Shown: one piece after another, positions 8,627-17,253 of the stretch
Layout of the letters: every line of letters begins with the position of its first letter
Position numbering within the stretch: the first letter of the stretch is position 1
Assembly: GCF_003236305.1 (NCBI RefSeq)
Contig: NZ_POTX01000005.1
Coordinates: 1-62,997, forward strand
Length of the DNA: 62,997 bases
Direction: 5' to 3'
Origin: Micromonospora endophytica
GTDB taxonomy: Bacteria; Actinomycetota; Actinomycetes; Mycobacteriales; Micromonosporaceae
The notes under the pieces: generated by a model
Database searches by the model: none
What the model was told of the DNA's origin: nothing
What the model saw: the letters and a program-made list of their open reading frames with translations, nothing else
Position numbers and translations under genes: made by a program

Positions 8627-9443
8627 GGGAAACCTCCCTGAGTCCGTGGTACCAGCGCAGCACGCGTCGTTCGACCAGGCCGAACACCAGCGCGAGGAAG
8701 ACACCGACCAGGCCGAGCAGGAGAACTCCGCTCCACATCTCGGCGACCTGGTAGTTCCGTTGGAAGTAGGCGATCCGGTAGCCGAGGCCGGAGGACGAGG
8801 CGAACATCTCGGAGATGACCATCAGGATGAGGGCGACCGAGAGGCCCTGCCGGACGCCGGCCATGATGCGCGGGCTGGCCGCCGGCAGCACCAGGAAGCG
8901 CAGCCGCTCCCACCAGGTCACCTGGAACGAGCGCGCGGTCTCGGTCATCACGCTGTCGGTGGCCCGGACACCCTCGATGGTGTTGAGCAGGATCGGCCAG
9001 ACCGCGCCGGAGATGATGACGACGACCTTCATCGTGTCGGTGATGCCGAGCAGCAGCATCACCACGGGGATCAGCACCGGCGGGGGGATGGCCCGAAAGA
9101 ACTCCAGCAGCGGTTCGAGCAGTTCGCGCAGCCACTGGAGCAGACCGATGACCGTGCCGAGGGCGACGCCGATGACTATCGACGCACCGATGCCGAGGCC
9201 GAGCCGGTAGAGGCTGGGCAGCACGTCCTCGACGAAGGCCGGTCCGATCCAGGTCTCGGTGAAGGCGTCGAAGATGGTGAGCGGTTCGGGGAAGAAGCGG
9301 TTCGTCGACCTGGTCGCCGCGACCGCCCAGACGACCAGGAGCAGGAACGGCAGGCCCAGGGCGTAGAGGAAGCTCGCGAGGATGCGGCCGCCGGCGCCAC
9401 CGCCCCGTCGCGTGGTGGTGATGCTGCTGGTCTGCGTGGTCAT
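8619..9443 (-). CDS. ABC transporter permease (SsuC/TauC type)
   Basis: 274 residues with about six hydrophobic segments, the first at residues 22-44 and the last before the C-terminal WYHGLREVSRA. The binding-protein-dependent transport domain contains the EAA-type loop around SVMTETARSFQVTWWERLRFLVLPAASPRI. It forms the membrane channel with the permease encoded just upstream, whose stop overlaps this ATG (ATGA, 9440-9443). The two permeases are clearly diverged from each other. Confidence 0.9.
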   Translation of the reverse strand: MTTQTSSITTTRRGGGAGGRILASFLYALGLPFLLLVVWAVAATRSTNRFFPEPLTIFDAFTETWIGPAFVEDVLPSLYRLGLGIGASIVIGVALGTVIGLLQWLRELLEPLLEFFRAIPPPVLIPVVMLLLGITDTMKVVVIISGAVWPILLNTIEGVRATDSVMTETARSFQVTWWERLRFLVLPAASPRIMAGVRQGLSVALILMVISEMFASSSGLGYRIAYFQRNYQVAEMWSGVLLLGLVGVFLALVFGLVERRVLRWYHGLREVSRA

Positions 9444-10240
9444 CGGGCCTCCTCCCCGCGGATGGACTGGTGCCAGGAGAGCGAGCGGCGTTCGATGAAG
9501 CGGAAGACGAGGTTCACCAGCAGTCCGAGCAGGCCGGTGACCACCACGAAGGCGTACAGGCCGACCGAGTCACCGGCCGAGCGGGACAGTTCGATCAGGC
9601 TGCCGAGGCCGGGATTGCCGATCACCATCTCCGCGGTGATGGCGAGGATCAGCGCCACCGCCGCGGCCAGCCGCAGGCCCGTCATGACGTACGGCAGGGC
9701 GGTCGGCAGCACCAGGTGCGACAGCCGCTCGCGGTGGGTGAGGCCGAAGCTGCGGGCGGTGTCGCGGGCGACCGAGTCGACGTCGGCGACACCGTAGATC
9801 ACCTGCACGAACACCTGCCAGAAGGAGGCGTAGATGATGATGACCAGCGCCGCCTCCCGCTGGATGCCGAACATCAGCACGGCGAGGGGGATGAGGGCGA
9901 CCGACGGAATCGGTCGCAGGAACTCGACAGTGGTGTGGGTGGCGCGCCGCAGCACGGGCACCAGACCGACGATGGTGCCCAGCACCAGGGCGGCGAAGGT
10001 CGCCACCGCCAGGCCGATCCCCCAGGACGTCATGGTGGCCCCGAGCCGCCGCCAGAAGGCGAGGTCCCGGGATTCCTCGGCCAACCGCGCGGCCACGTCC
10101 GTCACGTACGGCAGGTACTGCGGGTTGATCAGGTCGAAGGTCGGAATCAGCTGCCAGACGACGAGGAAACCGGCGAGGCCGACGACGCCCAGCAGCCCCT
10201 TGCGCAAGGTACGCAGGCGCCGGGTGGAGGAGACGCGCAT
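9440..10240 (-). CDS. ABC transporter permease (SsuC/TauC type), second subunit
   Basis: 266 residues, about six membrane segments. The EAA loop is visible as SVARDTARSFGLTHRERLSHLVLPTALPYV. A leading LRTLRKGLLGVVGLAGFLVVW segment gives the first helix. It lies 72 bases after the binding-protein gene, and that gap contains a 10-bp hairpin that may set subunit ratios. With the neighbouring permease it would form a heterodimeric channel. Confidence 0.9.
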   Translation of the reverse strand: MRVSSTRRLRTLRKGLLGVVGLAGFLVVWQLIPTFDLINPQYLPYVTDVAARLAEESRDLAFWRRLGATMTSWGIGLAVATFAALVLGTIVGLVPVLRRATHTTVEFLRPIPSVALIPLAVLMFGIQREAALVIIIYASFWQVFVQVIYGVADVDSVARDTARSFGLTHRERLSHLVLPTALPYVMTGLRLAAAVALILAITAEMVIGNPGLGSLIELSRSAGDSVGLYAFVVVTGLLGLLVNLVFRFIERRSLSWHQSIRGEEAR

Positions 10241-10266
10241 ATCACTCCCGTGCTCGATCGGCGGAA

Positions 10267-10301
10267 ACGCCCTCCCCGATGTCGGACACCAGGGAGGGCG
10301 T
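10267..10301 (-). terminator. Intercistronic hairpin between binding-protein and permease genes
   Basis: ACGCCCTCCC (10267-10276) and GGGAGGGCGT (10292-10301) pair perfectly over 10 bp with a 15-nt loop, 11 bases after the binding-protein stop. In ABC importer operons such hairpins often protect the upstream message or stop part of the transcription, so that the binding protein is made in excess. Confidence 0.55.
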
Positions 10302-10312
10302 ACGCGCGCCGG

Positions 10313-11284
10313 TTACCGCTGCTGGATGAGGCGATCGAAGTTGGGCTGGTTGTCGAGCACCTTGTACTTCTGCGCCAACTCGGCGAGCGCCTGCATGCTC
10401 GCCCGGTCCAACTCCCAGCCGAAGGCCGGCAGCTTCACCGAGTCCGCGACCGGTTCCGGAAGCTCCAGGTTGTCCTTGATGGCCTGCCGGACGGCCGCCT
10501 CGTTGGCGGAGTCCTGCGCCCAGGTCAGCGTCTCCTTCATGGCCGCCGTGAAGTCGTCCACCAGCTTGGCGTCGGACTCCGCCTTCTTGGTCGTGGTGAA
10601 GGTGGTGAGGGTGGTCAGGCCGGGGACGACCGCCTGGTAGGGCGCGACGATGAAGGTGTCACCACGGCTCTTGAGCTGCGTGACGAAGGGCTCCGGCACC
10701 CAGGCGGCGTCGATGTTGCCGGCTTCCAGTTGGGCCGGCACGTCGGGGAAGGCGACCTCGACGAACTTGATGGAAGACGGGTCGCCGCCGTCCTTCTCCA
10801 CCGCGGCCATGATCGTGACGTCGCCCGCCGCGCCCAGGCTGTTCACCGACACCCGCTTGCCCGCCAACTCGGCGGGCCGCTTGATGCCGGACTTCGCCGA
10901 CGCCACCACGGCGTTGATGTCGTCACCCTCGGCATAGGACGAGGCGTAGTTACCGATCACCACGACGCCGAGGTCCTGGAGGTCGGCCCGGAACGGACCG
11001 AACGGCTGGCCGATCGCGAAGTCGATGTCGCCGTTGAGCAGGGCCGGGATGGCCTGGGCACCACCCTGGGCGGGCAGCACCTCGACCTGGAGTCCGTGCT
11101 TTTCGAAGAGCCCCGCCTTGATGCCGCCCCACAGTGCGGCGGTCTCGGTGATGGGCAGCGCCGCGACCCGGACCTGGCGTAGCTCGCCGTCGGTCTGGTC
11201 GGACGGGGACGCGTCGGAGTCGGTGCATCCGGTGAGGGCGATCGCGGTGGCGGCGACCAGCCCGAGAGCCATGACCTTCTTCAT
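10313..11284 (-). CDS. ABC transporter substrate-binding lipoprotein (SsuA/THI5-like)
   Basis: 323 residues. The lipoprotein signal MKKVMALGLVAATAIALTGC ends in the lipobox LTGC, so the mature protein is anchored by Cys20 on the outer face of the membrane. The rest is an NMT1/SsuA-like periplasmic-binding fold (TAALWGGIKAGLFEKHGLQV; GDIDFAIGQPF). It captures the substrate for the two permeases and ATPase encoded downstream. The family binds sulfonates, nitrate, pyrimidine precursors or aromatic acids; here the acid-CoA catabolic genes favour a carboxylate. Confidence 0.9.
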   Translation of the reverse strand: MKKVMALGLVAATAIALTGCTDSDASPSDQTDGELRQVRVAALPITETAALWGGIKAGLFEKHGLQVEVLPAQGGAQAIPALLNGDIDFAIGQPFGPFRADLQDLGVVVIGNYASSYAEGDDINAVVASAKSGIKRPAELAGKRVSVNSLGAAGDVTIMAAVEKDGGDPSSIKFVEVAFPDVPAQLEAGNIDAAWVPEPFVTQLKSRGDTFIVAPYQAVVPGLTTLTTFTTTKKAESDAKLVDDFTAAMKETLTWAQDSANEAAVRQAIKDNLELPEPVADSVKLPAFGWELDRASMQALAELAQKYKVLDNQPNFDRLIQQR

Positions 11285-11531
11285 TGACGAGGCCCTTCCT
11301 GGGCAGAGGTGGTCGATGCGTCAAAGCTGGCGGTGCCTCGGACCGGCAGGTGTGGTACCGCTGCGTGAGGGCACGCCGCTGTGTTCTTGGTCATGCTTCG
11401 GGACAGAGATCGAGATGTCAAGAAATTCTGACGCCCGTCATGGATCGGTTGAATAACCCTTCGCGGCGGCTGCCGGCGAACGCTGTGACCGAAGATCGAC
11501 GCAATCAGATGCCTTTGTACCAGGCTGCGCG
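11285..11531 (-). promoter_or_regulatory. Leader/promoter region of the ABC importer operon
   Basis: No gene is supported in this gap. On the minus strand TTGACA (11416-11421) is followed 17 bases later by AAGCAT, a weak -10. AAGG upstream of the ATG at 11284 serves as ribosome site. The rest shows no clear structure. Confidence 0.3.
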
Positions 11532-11858
11532 CTACGGGTGTGCGCTGCCGGACCGACTCAGTGGACCGAACCGAACGGGCACGCCGGGCGAGTAGAGCCG
11601 GACGTTCGTCTCCCAGAAACTGCCGAGGTACGGGATCCCCGGCCCGCCGCCCAACCCCAGGCCGACCATCCGGAAGCCGATCAGCCCGACGTAACTCAGC
11701 CCGTCGAAGGTGTCCGGACGGGTCCCGGCCGGCAGCAGCCGGGCCACCGCCGCCGGCTCCACCGGCCAGTGCAGGAAGACCAGATCCTCCCAGCGCTGCC
11801 GCAGCACCGTACGCCGGAACGACTGCGCCGGTGCCGCATCGACCGGTTCGACGTCCAC
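11532..11858 (-). pseudogene. Truncated DUF2071 (YqjF-like) gene
   Basis: 108 codons. The first 90 residues match the start of DUF2071/YqjF proteins (LRQRWEDLVFLHWPVEPAAVARLLPAG, GLSYVGLIGFRMVGLG, PYLGSFWETNVRLYS). Family members are normally about 230-250 residues with the conserved continuation after NVRLYS. Here the match ends abruptly and the frame runs into an unrelated tail ending GSAHP. The rest of the gene is absent from the following 250 bases, so this is a 3'-deleted remnant rather than a frameshift. GTG 11858 is the probable original start. Confidence 0.65.
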
Positions 11859-11914
11859 GTGCCCATCCTGCCCGCCCTGGCCCGGTGCAGGCCAGGGCGG
11901 ACACGGCTCACGAG

Positions 11915-12472
11915 TCAGCGCACGACGTCGTACACCGCCATCTGCACGCCGTTGCCGTACGTGGCGTGCTCGACCAGCTTCAGCTTCTGCTTCTCGGCGT
12001 CCTGCGGCGCGAACAGCCGCTTCCCACCACCCAGCAGGATCGGGAAGATCAGCAGGTGGTAGCGGTCGACGAGGCCGGCCGCGGCGAGGTTCTGCGCGAG
12101 GTTGGCGCTGCCGTGCACCAGGAGCGGGGCGCCGTCACCGCGCTTGAGCGCGGCGACCTCGTCCAGCGAGCGCAGCACGGTGGTGTTGTGCCACTGCGGG
12201 TCGGTGAGCGTCGTGGAGACGACGTACTTCGGCATCGCGTTGTACTCGGCGAACTCCTCCATCTTCGGCCAGACCGGCGCGAACTCGTCGTAGCTGACCC
12301 GGCCGATCAGCAGTGCGCCGGCCTCCTCCTGCTCGCGGCCCTTGATCTCGTACGCGGCCTCGTCCATCTCGATGTCCTTGAACGTCCAGCCGGCGTGCGG
12401 GTGATCGCCGCCGCCCGGCGAGTCGATGACACCGTCGAGGGACATGAACTCGGTGACGATCAGCTGACGCAT
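11915..12472 (-). CDS. Dihydrofolate reductase family protein (RibD C-terminal domain)
   Basis: 185 residues starting after AAGGAGAGCAAGG. It begins MRQLIVTEFMSLDGVI, the hallmark of RibD_C/DHFR-like proteins, with GRVSYDEF, LLVHGSANLAQNL and LIFPILLGGGKRLF as further family blocks. The fold is that of NADPH-dependent dihydrofolate reductase, but these stand-alone actinobacterial copies have no assigned substrate. It is probably a single-gene unit. Confidence 0.88.
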   Translation of the reverse strand: MRQLIVTEFMSLDGVIDSPGGGDHPHAGWTFKDIEMDEAAYEIKGREQEEAGALLIGRVSYDEFAPVWPKMEEFAEYNAMPKYVVSTTLTDPQWHNTTVLRSLDEVAALKRGDGAPLLVHGSANLAQNLAAAGLVDRYHLLIFPILLGGGKRLFAPQDAEKQKLKLVEHATYGNGVQMAVYDVVR

Positions 12473-12566
12473 CCTTGCTCTCCTTCATCGCTCGTGCTCT
12501 CACCAGAACGTCGAACAGGCCCCGCCGGATTCGACAACCGACCGGAAAAAGATTTGAGGCCCGCGA

Positions 12567-14102
12567 TCAGACCGTCCCGCTGGCCCAGATCGGTCTACCG
12601 TCCCGGTCCCGGTAGAGCACCAGGTTGCCGTCCTCCTGCATCCACAACGTGGCCGGTCCTTGGCCGGCGGTGCCGGTGGACCAGGCGGTGGTGCCGTTGG
12701 CCCGGCGCAGCACGAGATTGCCGTCGGCCTGGTTGACCAGGGACACCCCGTCCCGGGTCTGCGTCGCCCAGAGCGCGGCGCCGTGCCGCCGGTAGAGCAC
12801 CAGGTTGCCGTCCTCCTGCAACCAGGTCTCGAACCGGTCGTCGGTCGAGCGCACCGCCGCCCATCGGCGGATCGACTCCCCGCTGCGCAGCGCCGGCTGC
12901 CAGGTGTCGGCCAGCACGCGGCTCAGGTCGGCGTGCAGTCCCGCCTTCGGGGTGAAGTCCCGCCGGACCACGCCGAACGCACACTCCGGGTCGGTGGCCG
13001 TGACGCAGGCGTCCCGATAGGAGTAGAGGAAGAGCGGGCCGGTGTAGCTCAGCGACCGCCACATCCCGACACCCTGCGCCAGGTGGTCACGGACGGTCGT
13101 GATGGGCAGGGCCGTCGCTCCCGAGGTGGGGTAGCCGTACTCGGTGCCCCAGATCTTCTTGGCGGCGTCGCCGTGCCGCACCATGATCGATCGCAGGTTG
13201 GCGAGCTGGCCGCAGATCGGCGACTGGCCCGGCGGCCCGAACTGGTTCCACCAGCGGGTCGCGCACTCCGGCTCGGCCGGTCCCTTGCCGCTGTTCCAGG
13301 CCGGGTACGGGTGGTGCGCCACCGCGTCAAAGGAGTCGCGGTATCCGTTGGTGTACGCCCAGTCGAGCCAGGCGCCCGACTCGTTCGGGTTGCTGGTGGC
13401 CGTCTGCGGGGTGCCGTTGCCGGAGGCACCCGCCAGGATCACACAGCTCGGGCAGATGGGCCTGATGGTCTGCGCCGCCAACCGGACCAGTTGCCAGTAC
13501 CGGGCGCGCCGGTCACCGGCATAGTTGCCGAACCCGTCGTAGCCGGGGATCGCGCCGTTGTTCGGCTCGTTCCACACCTCGTACGCCACGACAGTGTCGC
13601 CGACGTGCCGCGCGGTGGCCGCCACGATCGCCGTCCAGTCCGCGTCCCGCACCGGGAACCACTTGTCGTTCGGATGGTCACCGTTCGCCCATGGTGGCGC
13701 GTACGCGAGCACCAGCAGCACCCGGATGTCCCGGGCACGAGCGGCGGCCAGCACCGGATCCAGCCGGTCCCACCGCAGCGGGCAGTCGCGGCAGTCCTGC
13801 ACGTACCACCAGTTCAGGTCGACCCGCAGCAGCGGCGAGCGCCCCGGAACGTACGCCACCATCTCGTTCAGCCGCCGGTCGAGATCGGCGTCGTCGACGC
13901 TGTGTCCCTCGGCGAACCCGACATCGGAGGACGAGAAGGCGAGCGCGTCGACGGCTACCGGTTGCAGATCGGGCCGGACCGGCCCGGCCGGCAGAGCGCC
14001 GACAAGTGCCAGGGCCAGCACCACCGGCACCAGCGACAGTCGCCGCCGACGCGGTAGGTGCCCCGACCGTGCTGCGGGCAGGGTGAACCTGCTTCGTGAC
14101 AT
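12567..14102 (-). CDS. Secreted glycoside hydrolase with C-terminal bulb-type lectin domain
   Basis: 511 residues. The arginine-rich N-terminus and hydrophobic stretch (LSLVPVVLALALVGALPAG, residues 22-40) form a signal peptide. A (beta/alpha)8 clan-A-like catalytic region follows: the acid/base candidate is Glu179 in VWNEPN and the nucleophile candidate Glu321 in GTEYGY, as in GH5/GH39-type enzymes. From about residue 400 there are three B-lectin repeats with the mannose-binding QxDxNxVxY pattern (QEDGNLVLYRR, QADGNLVLRRA, QEDGNLVLYRD). The second lacks the final Tyr. It likely binds mannose-containing polymer while cleaving a glycan; exact activity unknown. Confidence 0.8.
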   Translation of the reverse strand: MSRSRFTLPAARSGHLPRRRRLSLVPVVLALALVGALPAGPVRPDLQPVAVDALAFSSSDVGFAEGHSVDDADLDRRLNEMVAYVPGRSPLLRVDLNWWYVQDCRDCPLRWDRLDPVLAAARARDIRVLLVLAYAPPWANGDHPNDKWFPVRDADWTAIVAATARHVGDTVVAYEVWNEPNNGAIPGYDGFGNYAGDRRARYWQLVRLAAQTIRPICPSCVILAGASGNGTPQTATSNPNESGAWLDWAYTNGYRDSFDAVAHHPYPAWNSGKGPAEPECATRWWNQFGPPGQSPICGQLANLRSIMVRHGDAAKKIWGTEYGYPTSGATALPITTVRDHLAQGVGMWRSLSYTGPLFLYSYRDACVTATDPECAFGVVRRDFTPKAGLHADLSRVLADTWQPALRSGESIRRWAAVRSTDDRFETWLQEDGNLVLYRRHGAALWATQTRDGVSLVNQADGNLVLRRANGTTAWSTGTAGQGPATLWMQEDGNLVLYRDRDGRPIWASGTV

Positions 14103-14144
14103 GAGAATCCCCCGTGGACAGTCACGCCCGACCCCTCAGGCCGG

Positions 14145-14173
14145 GCCCGTTGCCGTGCGGCACGACAACGGGC
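14145..14173 (-). terminator. Hairpin downstream of pdxY
   Basis: GCCCGTTG (14145-14152) pairs with CAACGGGC (14166-14173) over 8 bp, and the loop itself contains a CGTGC/GCACG mini-stem. It lies between the pyridoxal kinase stop and the glycosidase start, in a 254-base gap with no other recognisable feature, so it may end the pdxY transcript. Confidence 0.4.
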
Positions 14174-14356
14174 ACCAAGGTAACCCAGCCACAGGCCGCC
14201 CAGGGGGCACGCCAGTGGCGTGGCTCATCCCAGCCCGCCACACCCCGGACAAAGCCGCATGCTCAGTTCCGTCGTGCCCTGATCGCCGCCGGTTGGCAGC
14301 CGGAGTCGCAGCCCACCATCGCGCCCGGGCCGCACTGTGCGGGCCGGGCAGCGTCG

Positions 14357-15208
14357 TCAGCGCAGCCGGCGGGCGGCGAAGCGGATCGGCGGATCGGCGA
14401 TCGCGTCCTGGGCGGCGATCAACTGGATCTCCCGGGTGCCCGCCGCCAGGGTCGCCTCCAGGACGGTGAAGACGGCGGCGACGGTGCGTTCCAGCGCCCG
14501 GGCCGGCGATCCGCTCGTGGCCAGGTGCGCCAGGTAGAGCGCCGCGGTGACGTCGCCGCCGCCGTTCGGGTTGATCGGCAGCAGCGGCGTGGTCACCGCC
14601 CAGGCACCCTCGTCCGAGACGGCCACCACCTCCAACGATCCCGGCGGCACCTCCTCGTGCAGCACGCTTGTCACAAGCACGTGCCGTGGCCCGGTCGCCC
14701 GCACCACGTCGACCGCCGCCAGCACCTCGGCCAGCGAGTTCGTGGTCCGGCCGGCGAGGAAGTCCAGCTCGAAGTGGTTCGGGGTGATGATGTCCGCGCG
14801 CGGCACGACGACGTCCCGCAGGTACTCGGGAATGCCGGGCCGGACGAAGATGCCCCGACCGACGTCACCCATCACCGGGTCGCAGCAGTAGACGGCCGCC
14901 GGATTGGCGGTCTTCACCAGGGTGACCGCGTCGAGGATCACCGCACCCATCGCCGGATCACCCTGGTAGCCGGAGAGCACCGCGTCGGCGTCGCCGAGGA
15001 CCCCACGGTCCGCGATGCCCGCGATCACCTCGGCCACGTCGGCGGGGGCCAGCAGCGGGCCGCGCCACGCGCCGTACCCCGTGTGGTTGGAGAAGTGGAC
15101 CGTCAGCACCGGCCAGACCTCGTGGCCGAGGCGTTGCAGGGGGAAAACCGCCGCCGAGTTGCCGACGTGACCGTAGGCGACCGAGGACTGGATGGACAGG
15201 ATTCTCAC
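14357..15208 (-). CDS. pdxY: Pyridoxal kinase
   Basis: 283 residues from GTG 15208. The open frame continues upstream, but the family begins at RILSIQSSVAYGHVGNSAA, and 283 residues fits the usual 280-290. Ribokinase-fold landmarks: DPVMGD near residue 115, TPNHFELDFL near 148, and the catalytic GGGD block NPNGGGDVTAAL near 222. It phosphorylates pyridoxal to pyridoxal 5'-phosphate in B6 salvage. No good Shine-Dalgarno is seen before the GTG, so a very short leader is possible. Not linked in function to its neighbours. Confidence 0.9.
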   Translation of the reverse strand: MRILSIQSSVAYGHVGNSAAVFPLQRLGHEVWPVLTVHFSNHTGYGAWRGPLLAPADVAEVIAGIADRGVLGDADAVLSGYQGDPAMGAVILDAVTLVKTANPAAVYCCDPVMGDVGRGIFVRPGIPEYLRDVVVPRADIITPNHFELDFLAGRTTNSLAEVLAAVDVVRATGPRHVLVTSVLHEEVPPGSLEVVAVSDEGAWAVTTPLLPINPNGGGDVTAALYLAHLATSGSPARALERTVAAVFTVLEATLAAGTREIQLIAAQDAIADPPIRFAARRLR

Positions 15209-15326
15209 CAGGTCATCATGGCTGTTGCCGCCGGTGCCGCACGCACCGCCCGCCGTTTCTCGCGGTTCACCGGGGAGCCGAGTGGTGGCCGGGACCCGAT
15301 CGAGGTCCCGGCCACCAGGTGTCAGC

Positions 15327-16922
15327 TCAGCGCAGCCAGGTCGGCAGCCCCGGTTCCGCGCGCAACGGCACCATCTCCGGGGCCGCTCCCTCCTCCGGCG
15401 CGGGTCCGGCCTCGGGGCCGGCGGACCGGCCACGGACCTGCTCGCCGGTGGTGCCTGGCGGCGGGGCCGCGGCGCAGCGGGTGCCTGCCGCCGGTACGAC
15501 GCCGTCGATCAGGTACCTGTCGATCGCCTCGTCGGCGCAGGCCACCCGGCCGTAGACGATGTGCCCCCAGCCCTCGTACGTCAGCAGCTCGGCGTGTGTG
15601 CCGAACTGCGCGGCGGCACCCAGCGCCCAGTTGTAGCCGGTGGCCGGGTCGTGCAGGGAGTTGACGAAGAGCAGCTTGGTCTCGTTGGTCGGGGTGATCG
15701 GGCGCTGCGGATTGCGCACCGGGGTCGGCCAGCCCAGGCAGATCGCGCCGGTCGCCGCCCGCGGCGGGTCCGGCAGGTCCGGCGCCGCCAGCTGAGCGTC
15801 GGCGAGGATCGACTGCCACTCGGCGAAGTCACGGGGCTTGAGGTTCCAGTCCTGGCAGAGCACCGCCTGGTACGCGAAGTCGACAACTGTGGGCTCGTCG
15901 TCGGCCGACCGTCGGGCTGCGGCTGCGGACGTGCCGGAGGGGCGGCCGGCGGCCAACCGCTCCAACTCGCTGGCGATGGCGAGCCAGTACGGCTGGTAGT
16001 TCAGGTTGCCCAGGACGAAGTTGACCAGATCCCGCGGAGTGATCTTGTAGCTCGGGTCGTCCGGATCCGGCAGTTCACCGCGCTCGGCACGCCCCAGCAA
16101 CCGGTGCCAGAACTGCCGGATGTCGCGGCCGTACAGGGCGCACTCGGAGAGCCGGGCACAGCCGGCGACGAACTCGTTGAAGGTGTCCTGCCCGGTGGCC
16201 GCCTGGGTGACGGCGAAACCGCGGGCGTCCTGGCTGTGGTCCATCGTGCTGTCCGCGACGATCGCGCCCACCCGGTCCGGATACCGCTCCGCGTACTGCT
16301 GGGCCATCAGGGTGCCGTACGACATGCCGAAGAAATTCAGCTTGGCGTCGCCGACCGCGGCCCGGATGGCGTCGATGTCCTGGATCACCTGAAGCGTGTC
16401 CACGTGGTCGAATACCGGGCCACTGTGCGTCCGGCAGTCGTCGGCCAGCGCCCGACTCGCGGCGACCATTTCGTCGAATGCGGCGGCCGTTGTGATCGCA
16501 CCGGTGGGCAGGCCCAGAATCTTGTCCAGAGCACACCTGACCGGCGCACTACGGGCGACGCCACGGGGATCGAATCCGACGATGTCGAAATGGCGACGAA
16601 GGTCGTCGCTGTACCACGCCCACAACGCCGAGTCGACACCCGATCCGCCCGGCCCGCCCGGGTTGACGACAAGCGATCCGCGCCGCGCCTCCGGGTCGGT
16701 GGCCGGCCGCTTGGCCAGCGCCAGGTCGATCGTCGGCCCGTCCGGATCGGCCCAGTCCACAGGCACTTCCAGGGTGCCGCACAGGGCGCTGGCATCCTGC
16801 TCGCAGGGCACCCACTGCACACCTTCGACCACCTCGGCCGAGGCGGGCGGCGGGGCGAGCGGAATCAGCATCAGTCCCGCCGCCACTCCGACAATAAATT
16901 GCCGAATCAATTTTCTGCGCAT
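15327..16922 (-). CDS. Exported alpha/beta-hydrolase, tripeptidyl aminopeptidase (TAP) family
   Basis: 531 residues. Signal peptide MRRKLIRQFIVGVAAGLMLI followed by PPPASA. The oxyanion motif NPGGPGGSG is near residue 89, the nucleophile serine in GMSYGT near 205, and a C-terminal TAP-like domain supplies the acid (NSLHDPATGY) and the histidine (GWGHIVYGRVACAD). Homologues (SlpD/SlpE, Tap) are secreted serine peptidases that remove N-terminal tripeptides or hydrolyse related amides and esters. The tail after about residue 495 is a proline/glycine-rich extension. Confidence 0.88.
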   Translation of the reverse strand: MRRKLIRQFIVGVAAGLMLIPLAPPPASAEVVEGVQWVPCEQDASALCGTLEVPVDWADPDGPTIDLALAKRPATDPEARRGSLVVNPGGPGGSGVDSALWAWYSDDLRRHFDIVGFDPRGVARSAPVRCALDKILGLPTGAITTAAAFDEMVAASRALADDCRTHSGPVFDHVDTLQVIQDIDAIRAAVGDAKLNFFGMSYGTLMAQQYAERYPDRVGAIVADSTMDHSQDARGFAVTQAATGQDTFNEFVAGCARLSECALYGRDIRQFWHRLLGRAERGELPDPDDPSYKITPRDLVNFVLGNLNYQPYWLAIASELERLAAGRPSGTSAAAARRSADDEPTVVDFAYQAVLCQDWNLKPRDFAEWQSILADAQLAAPDLPDPPRAATGAICLGWPTPVRNPQRPITPTNETKLLFVNSLHDPATGYNWALGAAAQFGTHAELLTYEGWGHIVYGRVACADEAIDRYLIDGVVPAAGTRCAAAPPPGTTGEQVRGRSAGPEAGPAPEEGAAPEMVPLRAEPGLPTWLR

Positions 16923-17048
16923 GCTCCCTCTCCCAGGTCACTACCCGGCGACCGCCGGACGCAAGCGACGTTAGCGAGTTGAGGAAACGCCCGTGGTTAC
17001 ATCATTGTGTCGCGAAAAACGCCGACGCTTTAACAGCCGGAAATCGAC

Positions 17049-17091
17049 CGGCAGAAGTTCCGGCAGAACTGCATGCAGCTCATTTCTGCCG
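17049..17091 (-). repeat. Three copies of an 8-mer upstream of the TAP-family gene
   Basis: CGGCAGAA occurs at 17049-17056 and 17061-17068, and its inverse TTCTGCCG at 17084-17091, in the 331-base gap between the hydrolase and the diguanylate cyclase. The direct copies are one helical turn apart (12 bases) and the inverted copy faces them across CTGCATGCAG, itself a palindrome. This looks like a cluster of regulator sites for the hydrolase promoter. The rest of the gap shows nothing clear. Confidence 0.4.
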
Positions 17092-17253
17092 TATCCGATG
17101 AATGGACAGGTCAATGGCCGTGGGCGGAACTGGCGTGGGAAACCACAGCTACCGGACCGGTGAGCCGGTCGACGGACTGTCAAGATGGCCGACGTCACAG
17201 CGGTCGGCGCGCCGCGTCCGTGCCAGCGGGCGGCGCGCCAGGGGTGACCCGGG

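Noticed and set aside
11281..11904. 207-residue minus-strand frame covering the DUF2071 remnant and ABC leader
   Set aside because: It is in a different frame from the DUF2071 match, has no motif and runs through the operon leader.
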